Source: Burkholderia sp.
GTDB taxonomy: Bacteria > Pseudomonadota > Gammaproteobacteria > Burkholderiales > Burkholderiaceae
Assembly: GCA_028292565.1 (NCBI GenBank)
Contig: JAQGMD010000325.1
Span: 1-31,362, forward strand
Reading direction: 5' to 3'
Length of the DNA: 31,362 bases
Shown: positions 17,016 to 23,801 of the stretch, one piece after another
Layout: every line of letters begins with the position of its first letter
How positions within the stretch are numbered: position 1 is the first letter of the stretch
Translations under genes and position numbers: made by a program
The notes under the pieces: model-generated
Database searches by the model: none
What the model was told of the DNA's origin: nothing
What the model saw: only the letters and a program-made list of their open reading frames with translations

Positions 17016-17084
17016 TTGTCATTTCGAACGCAGAAAGGCGCAGCAAGCGCATGTGAGGGATTCTCACTGTGCTCGAAATGACAA
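17016..17084. repeat. Inverted-repeat element inside the rubrerythrin operon
   Basis: TTGTCATTTCGA (17016-17027) and TCGAAATGACAA (17073-17084) are perfect 12-base complements bordering a 69-base element. Its interior contains TGAGGGATTCTCA. Elements with GTCATTTCGA ends are scattered in many proteobacterial genomes. It starts at the base after the Fe-S gene stop and occupies most of the gap before the DUF3501 gene. The transcript would form a long hairpin there. Confidence 0.7.
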
Positions 17085-17114
17085 AAAAGTAAATTATCAA
17101 ACAAGGAAACACTC

Positions 17115-17696
17115 ATGTCGATAACCCGCGAAAGCCTGATGCCTCTCGAAGCCTATGCCAGGGCGCGGCCGGCGCTGCGTGCGCAAGTCATCGAACACAA
17201 AAAGATACGCAAGGTCCATCTCGGCAACCATGTGTCGCTGCTGTTCGAAGATGAAATGACGCTGCGCTACCAGGTGCAGGAGATGCTGCGCATCGAAAAA
17301 ATATTCGAGGAAGAGGGCATCCAGTCCGAACTCGATGCCTACAATCCGCTGGTCCCGGATGGCAGCAACTTCAAGGCCACCATGCTGATCGAGTACGCCA
17401 ATGAAGTAGAGCGGAAGGCCGCATTGGCGAAGCTGATCGGCATCGAGGACCGGTTGTTCATCCAGGTCGAAGGCCAGCCGCGCGTCTACGCCATCGCGGA
17501 TGAAGACCTGGATCGGGAAAACGAAGAGAAGACTTCGGCAGTCCACTTTGTGCGTTTCGAGCTCACACCCGAGATGAAGCAGGCACTGAAGAATGGCGCA
17601 CAAATCATGCTGGGATGCGATCATCCCAATTACCCGGCGCACCTCGAAGAGCTGCCGCAGGAGACGCTGGCGTCGCTGATCAAGGATCTCAGCTAA
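17115..17696 (+). CDS. DUF3501 family protein
   Basis: The protein has 193 residues, soluble, with no signal peptide or membrane segment. The sequence matches the DUF3501 pattern as I know it: MSITRESLMPLEAY at the start, HLGNHVSLLFED, RYQVQEMLRIEKIFEEEGI, and a C-terminal LGCDHPNYPAHLEELP. The function is not established. AAGGAAA stands seven bases before ATG 17115. It is the third gene of the rubrerythrin / Fe-S oxidoreductase / DUF3501 set, an arrangement I recall from other proteobacteria, so a role with those proteins is the best guess. After the stop, 91 bases contain only a weak 5-base hairpin (17766-17780) before the convergent kinase gene. Confidence 0.88.
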   Translation: MSITRESLMPLEAYARARPALRAQVIEHKKIRKVHLGNHVSLLFEDEMTLRYQVQEMLRIEKIFEEEGIQSELDAYNPLVPDGSNFKATMLIEYANEVERKAALAKLIGIEDRLFIQVEGQPRVYAIADEDLDRENEEKTSAVHFVRFELTPEMKQALKNGAQIMLGCDHPNYPAHLEELPQETLASLIKDLS

Positions 17697-17787
17697 GCAG
17701 ATCCTCTGTCGGCTTGAATTCGTAGGGTGGGCCTCCGTGTCCACGCGGAATCTGGTGCAATTGTCGACTCGTTAAGAGTCAAGCCGG

Positions 17788-19191
17788 TCACTGCGGCAGA
17801 ATGGAGCCGCTTCGAGTCTTGCCCTTGATGCCCGATTCCTGATCCCCGGTGCCTGCTACTGGCAGCGTGATCTCAATCGCCAGCCCACCGCCCGTACGGT
17901 TGTACAGTCGCAGCTTTCCGCCGTGGTGCTTGATAATGCGCTCAACGATAGCGAGGCCGAGGCCGGCGCCATTGGCTTGACCGCGCGCGATATCCATCCT
18001 TGTGAATGGGCGCACCAGCCGTTCCATTTCGGATTCCGGCACGCCGACTCCATGATCCGCCACTTCGATCCGGGCAAGGTCGCTTCCGACGTGGCACACG
18101 ATGTCGATTTCCGTCACATCGCCGCCGTCGGTCTTGCCATAGCGGCGTGCGTTTTCGATCAGGTTGTTGATCACGCGCCGCATGTCGATCGGATTGCCCA
18201 GCACTGCGATTTTTTCGTCGATCGCAGTCTTGATCCGCACGTCCGGCAGACGGGCCGCTTCGTGACCGCAATCGGCGAGCAGCGCGCTGATGTCGATGCG
18301 CGTGAAGGTGGCGGCATCGGTCGGCTTTGCATAATCGAGGAACTGGCCGATGATCGCATCCATCTGCGCCAGGTCGGACTGGATGCCATGCCGCGCATGG
18401 TCGGGCAGCTCCGCCATCTCGACTTCCAGTTGCATCCGCGTCAGAGGTGTGCGCAAGTCGTGTGATATGCCCGCGAGAATCACTGCGCGGTCCGACTCCA
18501 CCCGGTCGAGGTCGCTCACCATCCGGTTAAAGCTGCGATTGGCTTCCCTGATTTCGGTCGGGCCTTTCTCCGGCAACGGTTCCGGCCGGCGGCCTCGCGC
18601 GATGGCGCGGGTTGCATTGGTGAGCCGGGCTAGCGGCTGGTTGATCAGGCGCGAGATAAACACGGCGCCAAGCAAAGCAAGAATCAGCGTGCTGGTTCCC
18701 CAGCCCAGCCATTGGATGTTCGACAACCGCTCGATGCGCTCGCGATCCATACGCAGCCAATATGCATCGTCTTCGATATTGAAGCTGATCCAAAAACCGC
18801 CAACGTCGTTGACCCTGGAAGCGAACTGCGTGTCATTGCCCAGGCGCGCCTTTACATCCGTCTGTAACGCCTGCATCAATCCGGTATTTGCAGGTGGCAC
18901 TACCTCATCGGTTTTTTCGAGCGGGTAGATGCGGATACCTTCGTTGCTCGCGAGGTCGAACAGCAGTTCGCGCCGCAGGTCGGGAGCGGAATGGGTCAGC
19001 GCGGCACGGGTCAGGGTGACGATCGAAATGATCTGCGCGGAAATCTGCTGAGCACGCGGCGCCAGCTACACCACCCGGAAACTCACCACCCATGCCGCCA
19101 TGCTGGCGGTAATGAGGACTGCGAGCAGCAAGAAGGTCCGCCAGAACAGGCCGCTCATTAACCAGCTCTGGCGGTTGCGGGAGATGGGCAT
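17788..19191 (-). pseudogene. envZ: EnvZ/RisS-type sensor histidine kinase interrupted by an in-frame TAG
   Basis: The frame from ATG 19191 to the stop at 17788 would encode 467 residues but contains TAG at codon 42 (19068-19066). Before it lie a basic N-terminus and the first membrane segment (LFWRTFLLLAVLITASMAAW). After it the frame continues at once with homologous sequence: APRAQQISAQIISIV, a periplasmic domain, a second membrane segment (STLILALLGAVFISRLI), and HAMP. Then come the H-box GISHDLRTPLTR, the N-box NNLIENARRYG, and the G-boxes DHGVGVP and GLGLAIVERI. The rest looks intact, so one base change (for example GAG to TAG) explains it. A GTG at 18900 could start a fragment lacking the first membrane segment, but its purine-rich stretch is too close. 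The intact OmpR-type partner is 43 bases upstream. In Bordetella pertussis the orthologous risS is also reported inactive. Confidence 0.8.
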
Positions 19192-19234
19192 CAGCTTACG
19201 ATAGGGTATGCGTATGAAAGCAAATGCAAGTCGG

Positions 19235-19999
19235 TCAGCGCGGCTGCCCTTCAGGAATGAATACATATCCGAGGCCCCAGACGGTCTGGATGTAAATCGG
19301 ATTAGACGGGTCCGGCTCGATCAGTTTGCGCAGGCGGGAGATCTGGACATCCAGGCTGCGGTCGAACACTTCATACTCCCGGCCGCGCGCGAGTTCCATC
19401 AGTTTTTCGCGGGACAGCGGCTGGCGTGCATGACGGGCGAAAACCTTGAGGACCGAAAACTCGCCGGTCGTCAGTGCGATCGACTCGCCGTCTTTCTTCA
19501 GCGTGCGTGTACCGAGGTCGAGGATGAAATTTCCGAAGTGGAACGACTGCGGCGTTTCGGACGGCGCACCCGGAATTTCATCCGGACCTTTGCGGCGCAA
19601 GACCGCATTGATGCGTGCCACGAGTTCACGCGGGTTGAACGGTTTGGCAACATAGTCGTCCGCCCCCATCTCGAGGCCGACGATGCGATCGACGTCTTCT
19701 CCTTTCGCGGTCAGCATGATGATCGGGGTCTGGTCGCCCGCGCCGCGCAAGCGCCTGCAGATGGACAAGCCATCTTCGCCGGGCAACATCAAGTCCAGCA
19801 CCAGCAGGTCGTAGCGCTCGCGTATCCAGAGCTTGTTCATCGCCTGGGCGTTTTCCGCGGTGACTACATTGAATCCCTGTTCCGCGAGATATCGGCGCAG
19901 CAGGTCTCGCAAGCGCAGATCGTCATCAACAACAAGGATCCTCGCCTGGTTGCCATTCGGTGCATTAGTCGGGTGGGTTATTGGATTTGTCGTGTTCAT
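19235..19999 (-). CDS. ompR: OmpR/RisA-type response regulator
   Basis: Two-component response regulator and DNA-binding protein of 254 residues. The receiver domain shows the acidic pocket VVDDD (residues 24-28), phospho-acceptor Asp69 (LLVLDLMLPGEDG), the threonine in MLTAKGED and the conserved Lys in AKPFNPREL. A winged-helix C-terminal domain follows, with SREKLMELARGREYEVFDRSLDVQI and the final YIQTVWGLGYVF. The sequence closely resembles betaproteobacterial OmpR/RisA. ATG 19999 lacks a clear Shine-Dalgarno. The cognate sensor kinase gene directly downstream is broken by a stop codon, so this regulator may depend on another kinase or phosphodonor. An OmpR-box-like sequence lies 53-75 bases upstream of the start. 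Confidence 0.94.
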   Translation of the reverse strand: MNTTNPITHPTNAPNGNQARILVVDDDLRLRDLLRRYLAEQGFNVVTAENAQAMNKLWIRERYDLLVLDLMLPGEDGLSICRRLRGAGDQTPIIMLTAKGEDVDRIVGLEMGADDYVAKPFNPRELVARINAVLRRKGPDEIPGAPSETPQSFHFGNFILDLGTRTLKKDGESIALTTGEFSVLKVFARHARQPLSREKLMELARGREYEVFDRSLDVQISRLRKLIEPDPSNPIYIQTVWGLGYVFIPEGQPR

Positions 20000-20051
20000 G
20001 GCACTATGGTAACGTCAGAAAACCACTCGTAAATCCCGTGAGGGGCAAGCA

Positions 20052-20074
20052 TTACATTGTGTTACAAACTTTAC
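20052..20074 (-). promoter_or_regulatory. Possible OmpR-type binding site upstream of ompR
   Basis: Read on the minus strand this is GTAAAGTTTGTAACACAATG followed by TAA. The GTAACA and TGTAA elements about ten bases apart resemble the two half-sites of an OmpR box. It lies 53-75 bases before the ompR start and about 130 before the divergent gene at 20204, so it could serve either. Assigned by eye only. Confidence 0.25.
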
Positions 20075-20203
20075 CTAAAACGGGTTATGGCGTTTCCGGA
20101 TGGAGCATACACTTGATTATCATCAGCACAGCTTAAAGGGGTATGCAAAGTCTATCTCAATATCAATTCCGGGACAGGCTTCAGGTATCGCGAAAGAGTA
20201 GTT

Positions 20204-20548
20204 ATGAATATCGGGTTCAAAAAAATCGGTGTATCTCTCCTGTTCGTGCAGGGTATGGCGGACGCCATGGCCAGTCCGCTCGAACGGGAATTGGCCCGCG
20301 TCTTCCAGTTCCAGAGGGTCGCCGTTGAGCGCGGCGAGCAGCGCAATGATGCTCGTGTGCCGAACGAACGTCGTGGCGATGAACAATACAGCCGGCGGGA
20401 CGACGCTTTTGGCAATCGTGGCGGCAATCAGGCCGACAATGCCAATGAGAATGCCAGGAAACAAGGCAGGATGTCGCCGGAAGAACGCCGCGCACTGCGT
20501 CGTCAGATCGACGAAGCCGGTCACGACATTTACCGTCCTAAACGCTAG
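20204..20548 (+). CDS. Small exported basic protein of unknown function
   Basis: The protein has 114 residues. The N-terminus MNIGFKKIGVSLLFVQGMADAMA looks like a signal peptide with cleavage after AMA, near residue 23. The mature part is rich in Arg, Asn, Asp and Gln (DNANENARKQGR). It ends with a compact charged motif, MSPEERRALRRQIDEAGHD and YRPKR. I recall this type of C-terminal SPEERR..LRRQI motif in small exported proteins of other Burkholderiales, but no function is known to me. A weak AAAGAG precedes ATG 20204. It is divergent from ompR across 204 bases, so OmpR control is possible. A perfect hairpin follows 27 bases after the stop. A minus-strand frame overlapping it is judged a shadow. 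Confidence 0.72.
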   Translation: MNIGFKKIGVSLLFVQGMADAMASPLERELARVFQFQRVAVERGEQRNDARVPNERRGDEQYSRRDDAFGNRGGNQADNANENARKQGRMSPEERRALRRQIDEAGHDIYRPKR

Positions 20549-20575
20549 CAAGCCTATACCGGTTTACACCCCGCA

Positions 20576-20603
20576 TGTCATCCCCGCAAAGGCGGGGATG
20601 ACA
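20576..20603. terminator. Perfect 12-base hairpin, bidirectional terminator or repeat
   Basis: TGTCATCCCCGC (20576-20587) and GCGGGGATGACA (20592-20603) pair perfectly around a 4-base loop, followed by GTTTTGG on the plus strand. It lies between the convergent small exported gene and the gamma-carbonic-anhydrase gene. The same GTCATCCCCGC type is common as a dispersed repeat in proteobacteria, so it may be both a repeat and a terminator. Confidence 0.65.
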
Positions 20604-20643
20604 GTTTTGGGGTTCAACCCGAATAGCCAACAATGACGGACCA

Positions 20644-21174
20644 TTACACGTTCAGATAATTGTTCTTCACCCGCACGTAGTGCTCCGCCGAATAGCGTAA
20701 ATGCGCGATCTCTTCAGCAGTCAGCGGTCTTATCGCTCTTACCGGCCGACCCACATACAGCATTCCGCTTTCCAGAATTCTTCCCGGTGGGACCAGGCTG
20801 CCTGCACCGACCATCACCCGATCGTGGACCACCACGTCATCCATCACGATCGATCCCATGCCTATCAGGCATTCATTGCCGATGCGGCAACCGTGCAGTA
20901 TGACCGAGTGGCCGATGGTCACGTAATCGCCGATCAGTAGCGGCGAACCGTCCGGCTTGCCGGGCGTCTTGTGCGACACGTGGCACATCGCGAGGTCCTG
21001 CACATTGGTCGCACGCCCGACGCGTATGCTGTTCACATCGCCGCGCAGGACAGCATTGCACCAGATCGAACTGTCCTCACCGAGGATGACATCGCCGATC
21101 ACTTGCGCGGAGTCGTGCAGGAAGACACGCTCCGCGGTCGCGGGAAAACTATCGAGGTAAGCGGTGAGCGGCAT
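20644..21174 (-). CDS. Gamma-carbonic-anhydrase-family protein (YrdA/PaaY type)
   Basis: The protein has 176 residues and forms a left-handed beta-helix of hexapeptide repeats (for example VILGEDSSIW, RVGRATNVQD, LIGDYVTIGHS, LIGMGSIVMDD). The histidines expected for the trimer-interface metal site are present: His65 and His68 in CHVSHK, His89 in IGHS and His94 in LHGC. In the family these give carbonic anhydrase or thioesterase-like activity, and this member's substrate cannot be told. It is the last gene of a long minus-strand run, 36 bases after the DUF2520 gene. No good ribosome-binding site is visible. Confidence 0.92.
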   Translation of the reverse strand: MPLTAYLDSFPATAERVFLHDSAQVIGDVILGEDSSIWCNAVLRGDVNSIRVGRATNVQDLAMCHVSHKTPGKPDGSPLLIGDYVTIGHSVILHGCRIGNECLIGMGSIVMDDVVVHDRVMVGAGSLVPPGRILESGMLYVGRPVRAIRPLTAEEIAHLRYSAEHYVRVKNNYLNV

Positions 21175-21210
21175 GCGGGTGTATTCAATCCGGAATGTGG
21201 GTCTTGAATT

Positions 21211-22041
21211 CTAAATGGATTTGCGCCGGCGCAGGGCCAGGCCCGCAGTGAGTTTCCCCATCTGCTTGTAGAGACGGGCATACCATTTATTCCAGTTGCG
21301 CACTTCGCGATACTGCTTGACCGCGGTTGCCAGGTCGCCGCGGGCTATGGGGCCGGTCAGCGCATTCGCAGGGCCGAGACGGAAAACGTTGTCGACGGTT
21401 TCGCGCACGAGCGGCTCCATCAGTTTCAGCGCGACCTCGGGCGGTATCCCGGCCTTCGCGTAGGCCTGCTGGGCGACGTCGAGCAAGGTCACCAGGTAAT
21501 TGCAGGCAAACACCGCGGCGGAATGATAGATGATCTTGAAGTCGCCATTGATCGGCACCATGCGCGCGCCGATGGCGGCAAAACCCTGGGTCAGGATATC
21601 AACCGCGCGCGGATCGCCTTCGACGCCGCAATAGGTTCCGGTGAAATCATTTGCAATCTGTTCAGGCGCAGCAAAGCTGCGTATCGGATGCACGCTGGCG
21701 ACGGCGGCGCCGTGTACGGCGGATTGCAACGCGCTCGAGCGCAGTGCTCCGCTGCAGTGGAATACGATGGTGTCAGGGGATAGCCGGCCCGAGTGCACGA
21801 GTTTCTCGCCGCATTTCAGGATCTGGTCATCGCTCGCTGCGATCATGGTGATGTCCGCCGGCCGCAGGTCTGCATATTCGCCCACAGCGCGGCCACTGCC
21901 GATGAAGGCAACCGCGCTCTGCGCGCTCTCGATCGAACGGTTCAGCACGTCCTGGACGAGGTAGGTGTCGTTGCGGCTCCATAAGCGCCCCAATGTTTTG
22001 CCGACATTGCCGCAGCCGATAATGTTGAGGGTAGCTGGCAC
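21211..22041 (-). CDS. DUF2520 / Rossmann-like NAD(P)-binding protein
   Basis: The protein has 276 residues from a GTG at 22041-22039. An N-terminal Rossmann fold opens with the dinucleotide loop IIGCGNVGKTLG about ten residues in. VFHCSGALRSSAL and ASVHPIRSFA follow, then a helical C-terminal domain with NGDFKIIYHSAAVFACNYLVTL and LTGPIARGD. This matches the ProC-like Rossmann plus DUF2520 architecture, whose substrate is unknown to me. The GTG is chosen because GGAAGGA stands ahead of it and the fold begins there. Readings from further upstream only add residues overlapping the GNAT gene. It begins two bases after the GNAT stop, so translation is probably coupled. Confidence 0.87.
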   Translation of the reverse strand: MPATLNIIGCGNVGKTLGRLWSRNDTYLVQDVLNRSIESAQSAVAFIGSGRAVGEYADLRPADITMIAASDDQILKCGEKLVHSGRLSPDTIVFHCSGALRSSALQSAVHGAAVASVHPIRSFAAPEQIANDFTGTYCGVEGDPRAVDILTQGFAAIGARMVPINGDFKIIYHSAAVFACNYLVTLLDVAQQAYAKAGIPPEVALKLMEPLVRETVDNVFRLGPANALTGPIARGDLATAVKQYREVRNWNKWYARLYKQMGKLTAGLALRRRKSI

Positions 22042-22043
22042 CG

Positions 22044-22631
22044 CTAAGATCCTTCCTGTTGATGAGCCGTGGCATTGTTCCGCTCGACGCGCCATTCGTG
22101 CTGCAGCAGCGAATAGCAGTTGAGGTCGTGAAAGCTGCCCGACCAGAATCCCTGCTCGCGATGCACGCCCTCGAAACGGAAACCGACCCGTGTCGCCAGG
22201 CCGCTCGAGGCGGCATTGTCGGGGTGCATTTCCGCCTGGATCCGGTGCAGTTCCATTTCGGTGAACCCGTATTCGAGTAAGGCGTTGAGCGCCTCTCGCA
22301 TGTAGCCCTGGCCGTGGCAGTCACGGGCGATTTCATAACCGATCACGCAGTTGTGCCAGCTGCGGTTCCAGCGAAACAACCCGCATGTGCCGATCAGTCG
22401 CCCGTCGTCTTTGCGCTCCAGACCCCACCGGTAACCGGTGCCGGCCGGATGCCAGCTGGCAAAAAATTCAGCGAGATGGTCGGCCTGATAGCGCTCGAGC
22501 ATTGGGTCGACGCCATACCAGCGCATCCATGCAATGTCGGAATGAATGTCAAACAAGGCATCGGCGTCGGAACGCTCGATCTGTCGCAGGCGCAGGCGCG
22601 GCGTATCGAGTTGGGGGAAATGCTGGTTCAT
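22044..22631 (-). CDS. GNAT-family N-acetyltransferase (RimJ/RimL type)
   Basis: The protein has 195 residues from ATG 22631, which has GAGG five bases upstream. It begins FPQLDTPRLRLRQIERSDAD, the usual opening of RimJ/RimL-type acetyltransferases. It has the acetyl-CoA loop region CHGQGYMREALNALLEYGF and then the EMHPDNAASSGLATRVGFRFEG motif. The substrate, an N-terminal or side-chain amine, cannot be deduced. A longer frame to 23060 exists but runs antisense-free into the racemase gene without conservation. It starts 53 bases after the racemase gene and is followed by the DUF2520 gene after two bases. Confidence 0.9.
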   Translation of the reverse strand: MNQHFPQLDTPRLRLRQIERSDADALFDIHSDIAWMRWYGVDPMLERYQADHLAEFFASWHPAGTGYRWGLERKDDGRLIGTCGLFRWNRSWHNCVIGYEIARDCHGQGYMREALNALLEYGFTEMELHRIQAEMHPDNAASSGLATRVGFRFEGVHREQGFWSGSFHDLNCYSLLQHEWRVERNNATAHQQEGS

Positions 22632-22684
22632 GTATCCTCGGGTACGGCAGGGCGGTTGATGCGGGAGGAAGGAAGCAGTGTAAA

Positions 22685-23773
22685 TCAATTCCTGAATTTC
22701 ACTGCCGGGCTGATCGACCAGTACTCGCCCTCGGTCGCATGGTCTTTCCGCTCGACCATGCCGCGGGCCTTGAACAGCGGATGCGAAATTGCTTCGTCTG
22801 CAGACAGGATCGGCGTCACGCAGCAATCGGCGCGTGCGAACTTCCCGGTCCATTCTTCCATCGTGCGTTGCGCGAAGATTGCATCGAGTTCGGCCTTCAC
22901 CGCCTTCGCATCCGTACCTCCAACCGGTTGGCCCATGCTCCAGTGCCGCGCTTTCAGGTCGGGCCGTTCCAGCACTGCGCAGCATGCTTCCCAAAATTTC
23001 AGTTCGAGCGCGCCGACCGCCATGAAGCGGCCGTCCCTCGTACGATAGACGTTGTAGCACGGTACGCCGCCAGTCAGCAGGTCGCGGCCGGGTGCCGCAG
23101 GTTGGCCAAAGTTATTGACCGCCACCATGGGCATGATGTTGTGAGCGAATACCGCGTCTGTCATGGAGACATCGACGAAGCGACCGGCGCCGCCTGTCTT
23201 GACGCCGAGTAGCGCGGCCAGGATGCCTTGCACCGCGCTTTGCGCGCCGCCAAGCAAGTCGCCTATCTGGAGGTTGGGCAGCGCCGGGACGCCGTCCGGT
23301 CCGGCGTTTTGTTCCAGCATGCCGGCATAGCCGGTGTAGTTGATATCGTGACCGGCCAGATGGGCGTAGGGCCCGTCCTGACCATAACCGGAAATCGCGC
23401 ACATCACGAGTTTGGGATTGCGCTGCTTCAGGACGTCCCAGCCGATGCCCATTTTGTCCATCACACCGGGCCGGAAGCTTTCGACGACGACATCGGCATG
23501 CTCCAGCATGCCGAGGAATTCCTCGCGCTGTCCCGGATCTTTCAGGTCCATCCGCACTGACTGCTTGCCGCGATTGACCGCGATAAAAAACTGCGAAACC
23601 TCATTGCGTACATGGCCCATCATGCGTGCGTAATCGCCGACGCCGGGATCTTCGATCTTGATGATGTCGGCGCCCATGTCGGCCAGGTGCATGGTCGCCA
23701 CCGGGCCGGGAAGCAGGCGCGTGAGGTCAAGGACGCGTATCCCGGAAAGAGGTTTGTCGATCGCTTGCGTCAT
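22685..23773 (-). CDS. Alpha-methylacyl-CoA racemase-type family III CoA-transferase
   Basis: The protein has 362 residues, CaiB/BaiF superfamily. The start GIRVLDLTRLLPGP and GADIIKIEDPGVGD are typical. Catalytic residues match those known for the Mycobacterium racemase: His142 in AGHDINY, Asp172 in IGDLLGG and Glu257 in ALELKFW. The spacing (30 and 85 residues) is the same. Such enzymes epimerise 2-methylacyl-CoA esters during branched-chain fatty acid breakdown. The intact triad favours racemase over plain CoA-transfer, but the exact substrate is not known. GGAAGG precedes ATG 23773. It lies 28 bases after yheS in the minus-strand run. Confidence 0.9.
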   Translation of the reverse strand: MTQAIDKPLSGIRVLDLTRLLPGPVATMHLADMGADIIKIEDPGVGDYARMMGHVRNEVSQFFIAVNRGKQSVRMDLKDPGQREEFLGMLEHADVVVESFRPGVMDKMGIGWDVLKQRNPKLVMCAISGYGQDGPYAHLAGHDINYTGYAGMLEQNAGPDGVPALPNLQIGDLLGGAQSAVQGILAALLGVKTGGAGRFVDVSMTDAVFAHNIMPMVAVNNFGQPAAPGRDLLTGGVPCYNVYRTRDGRFMAVGALELKFWEACCAVLERPDLKARHWSMGQPVGGTDAKAVKAELDAIFAQRTMEEWTGKFARADCCVTPILSADEAISHPLFKARGMVERKDHATEGEYWSISPAVKFRN

Positions 23774-23801
23774 GATGGGCCCTTCCGGTTGCCTTCTTGT
23801 T

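Noticed and set aside
17766..17780. GACTC/GAGTC hairpin between the DUF3501 and kinase genes
   Set aside because: Only five base pairs and no T-tract, too weak to call a terminator.
18898..18900. GTG as an alternative start for a shortened functional kinase
   Set aside because: The purine-rich stretch is too close to act as a ribosome-binding site. The product would lack the first membrane segment and part of the sensor domain, so a broken full-length gene is the simpler reading.
20123..20551. Minus-strand open frame of 142 codons with hydrophobic stretches
   Set aside because: It is antisense to the exported protein at 20204-20548, whose signal peptide and C-terminal motif are recognisable. 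The hydrophobicity arises from the complement of Arg/Asn/Gln codons.
22632..23060. Upstream extension of the GNAT gene inside the racemase gene
   Set aside because: Overlaps the racemase coding sequence on the same strand in another frame, with low-complexity residues. The ATG at 22631 has a good ribosome-binding site and the family N-terminus.
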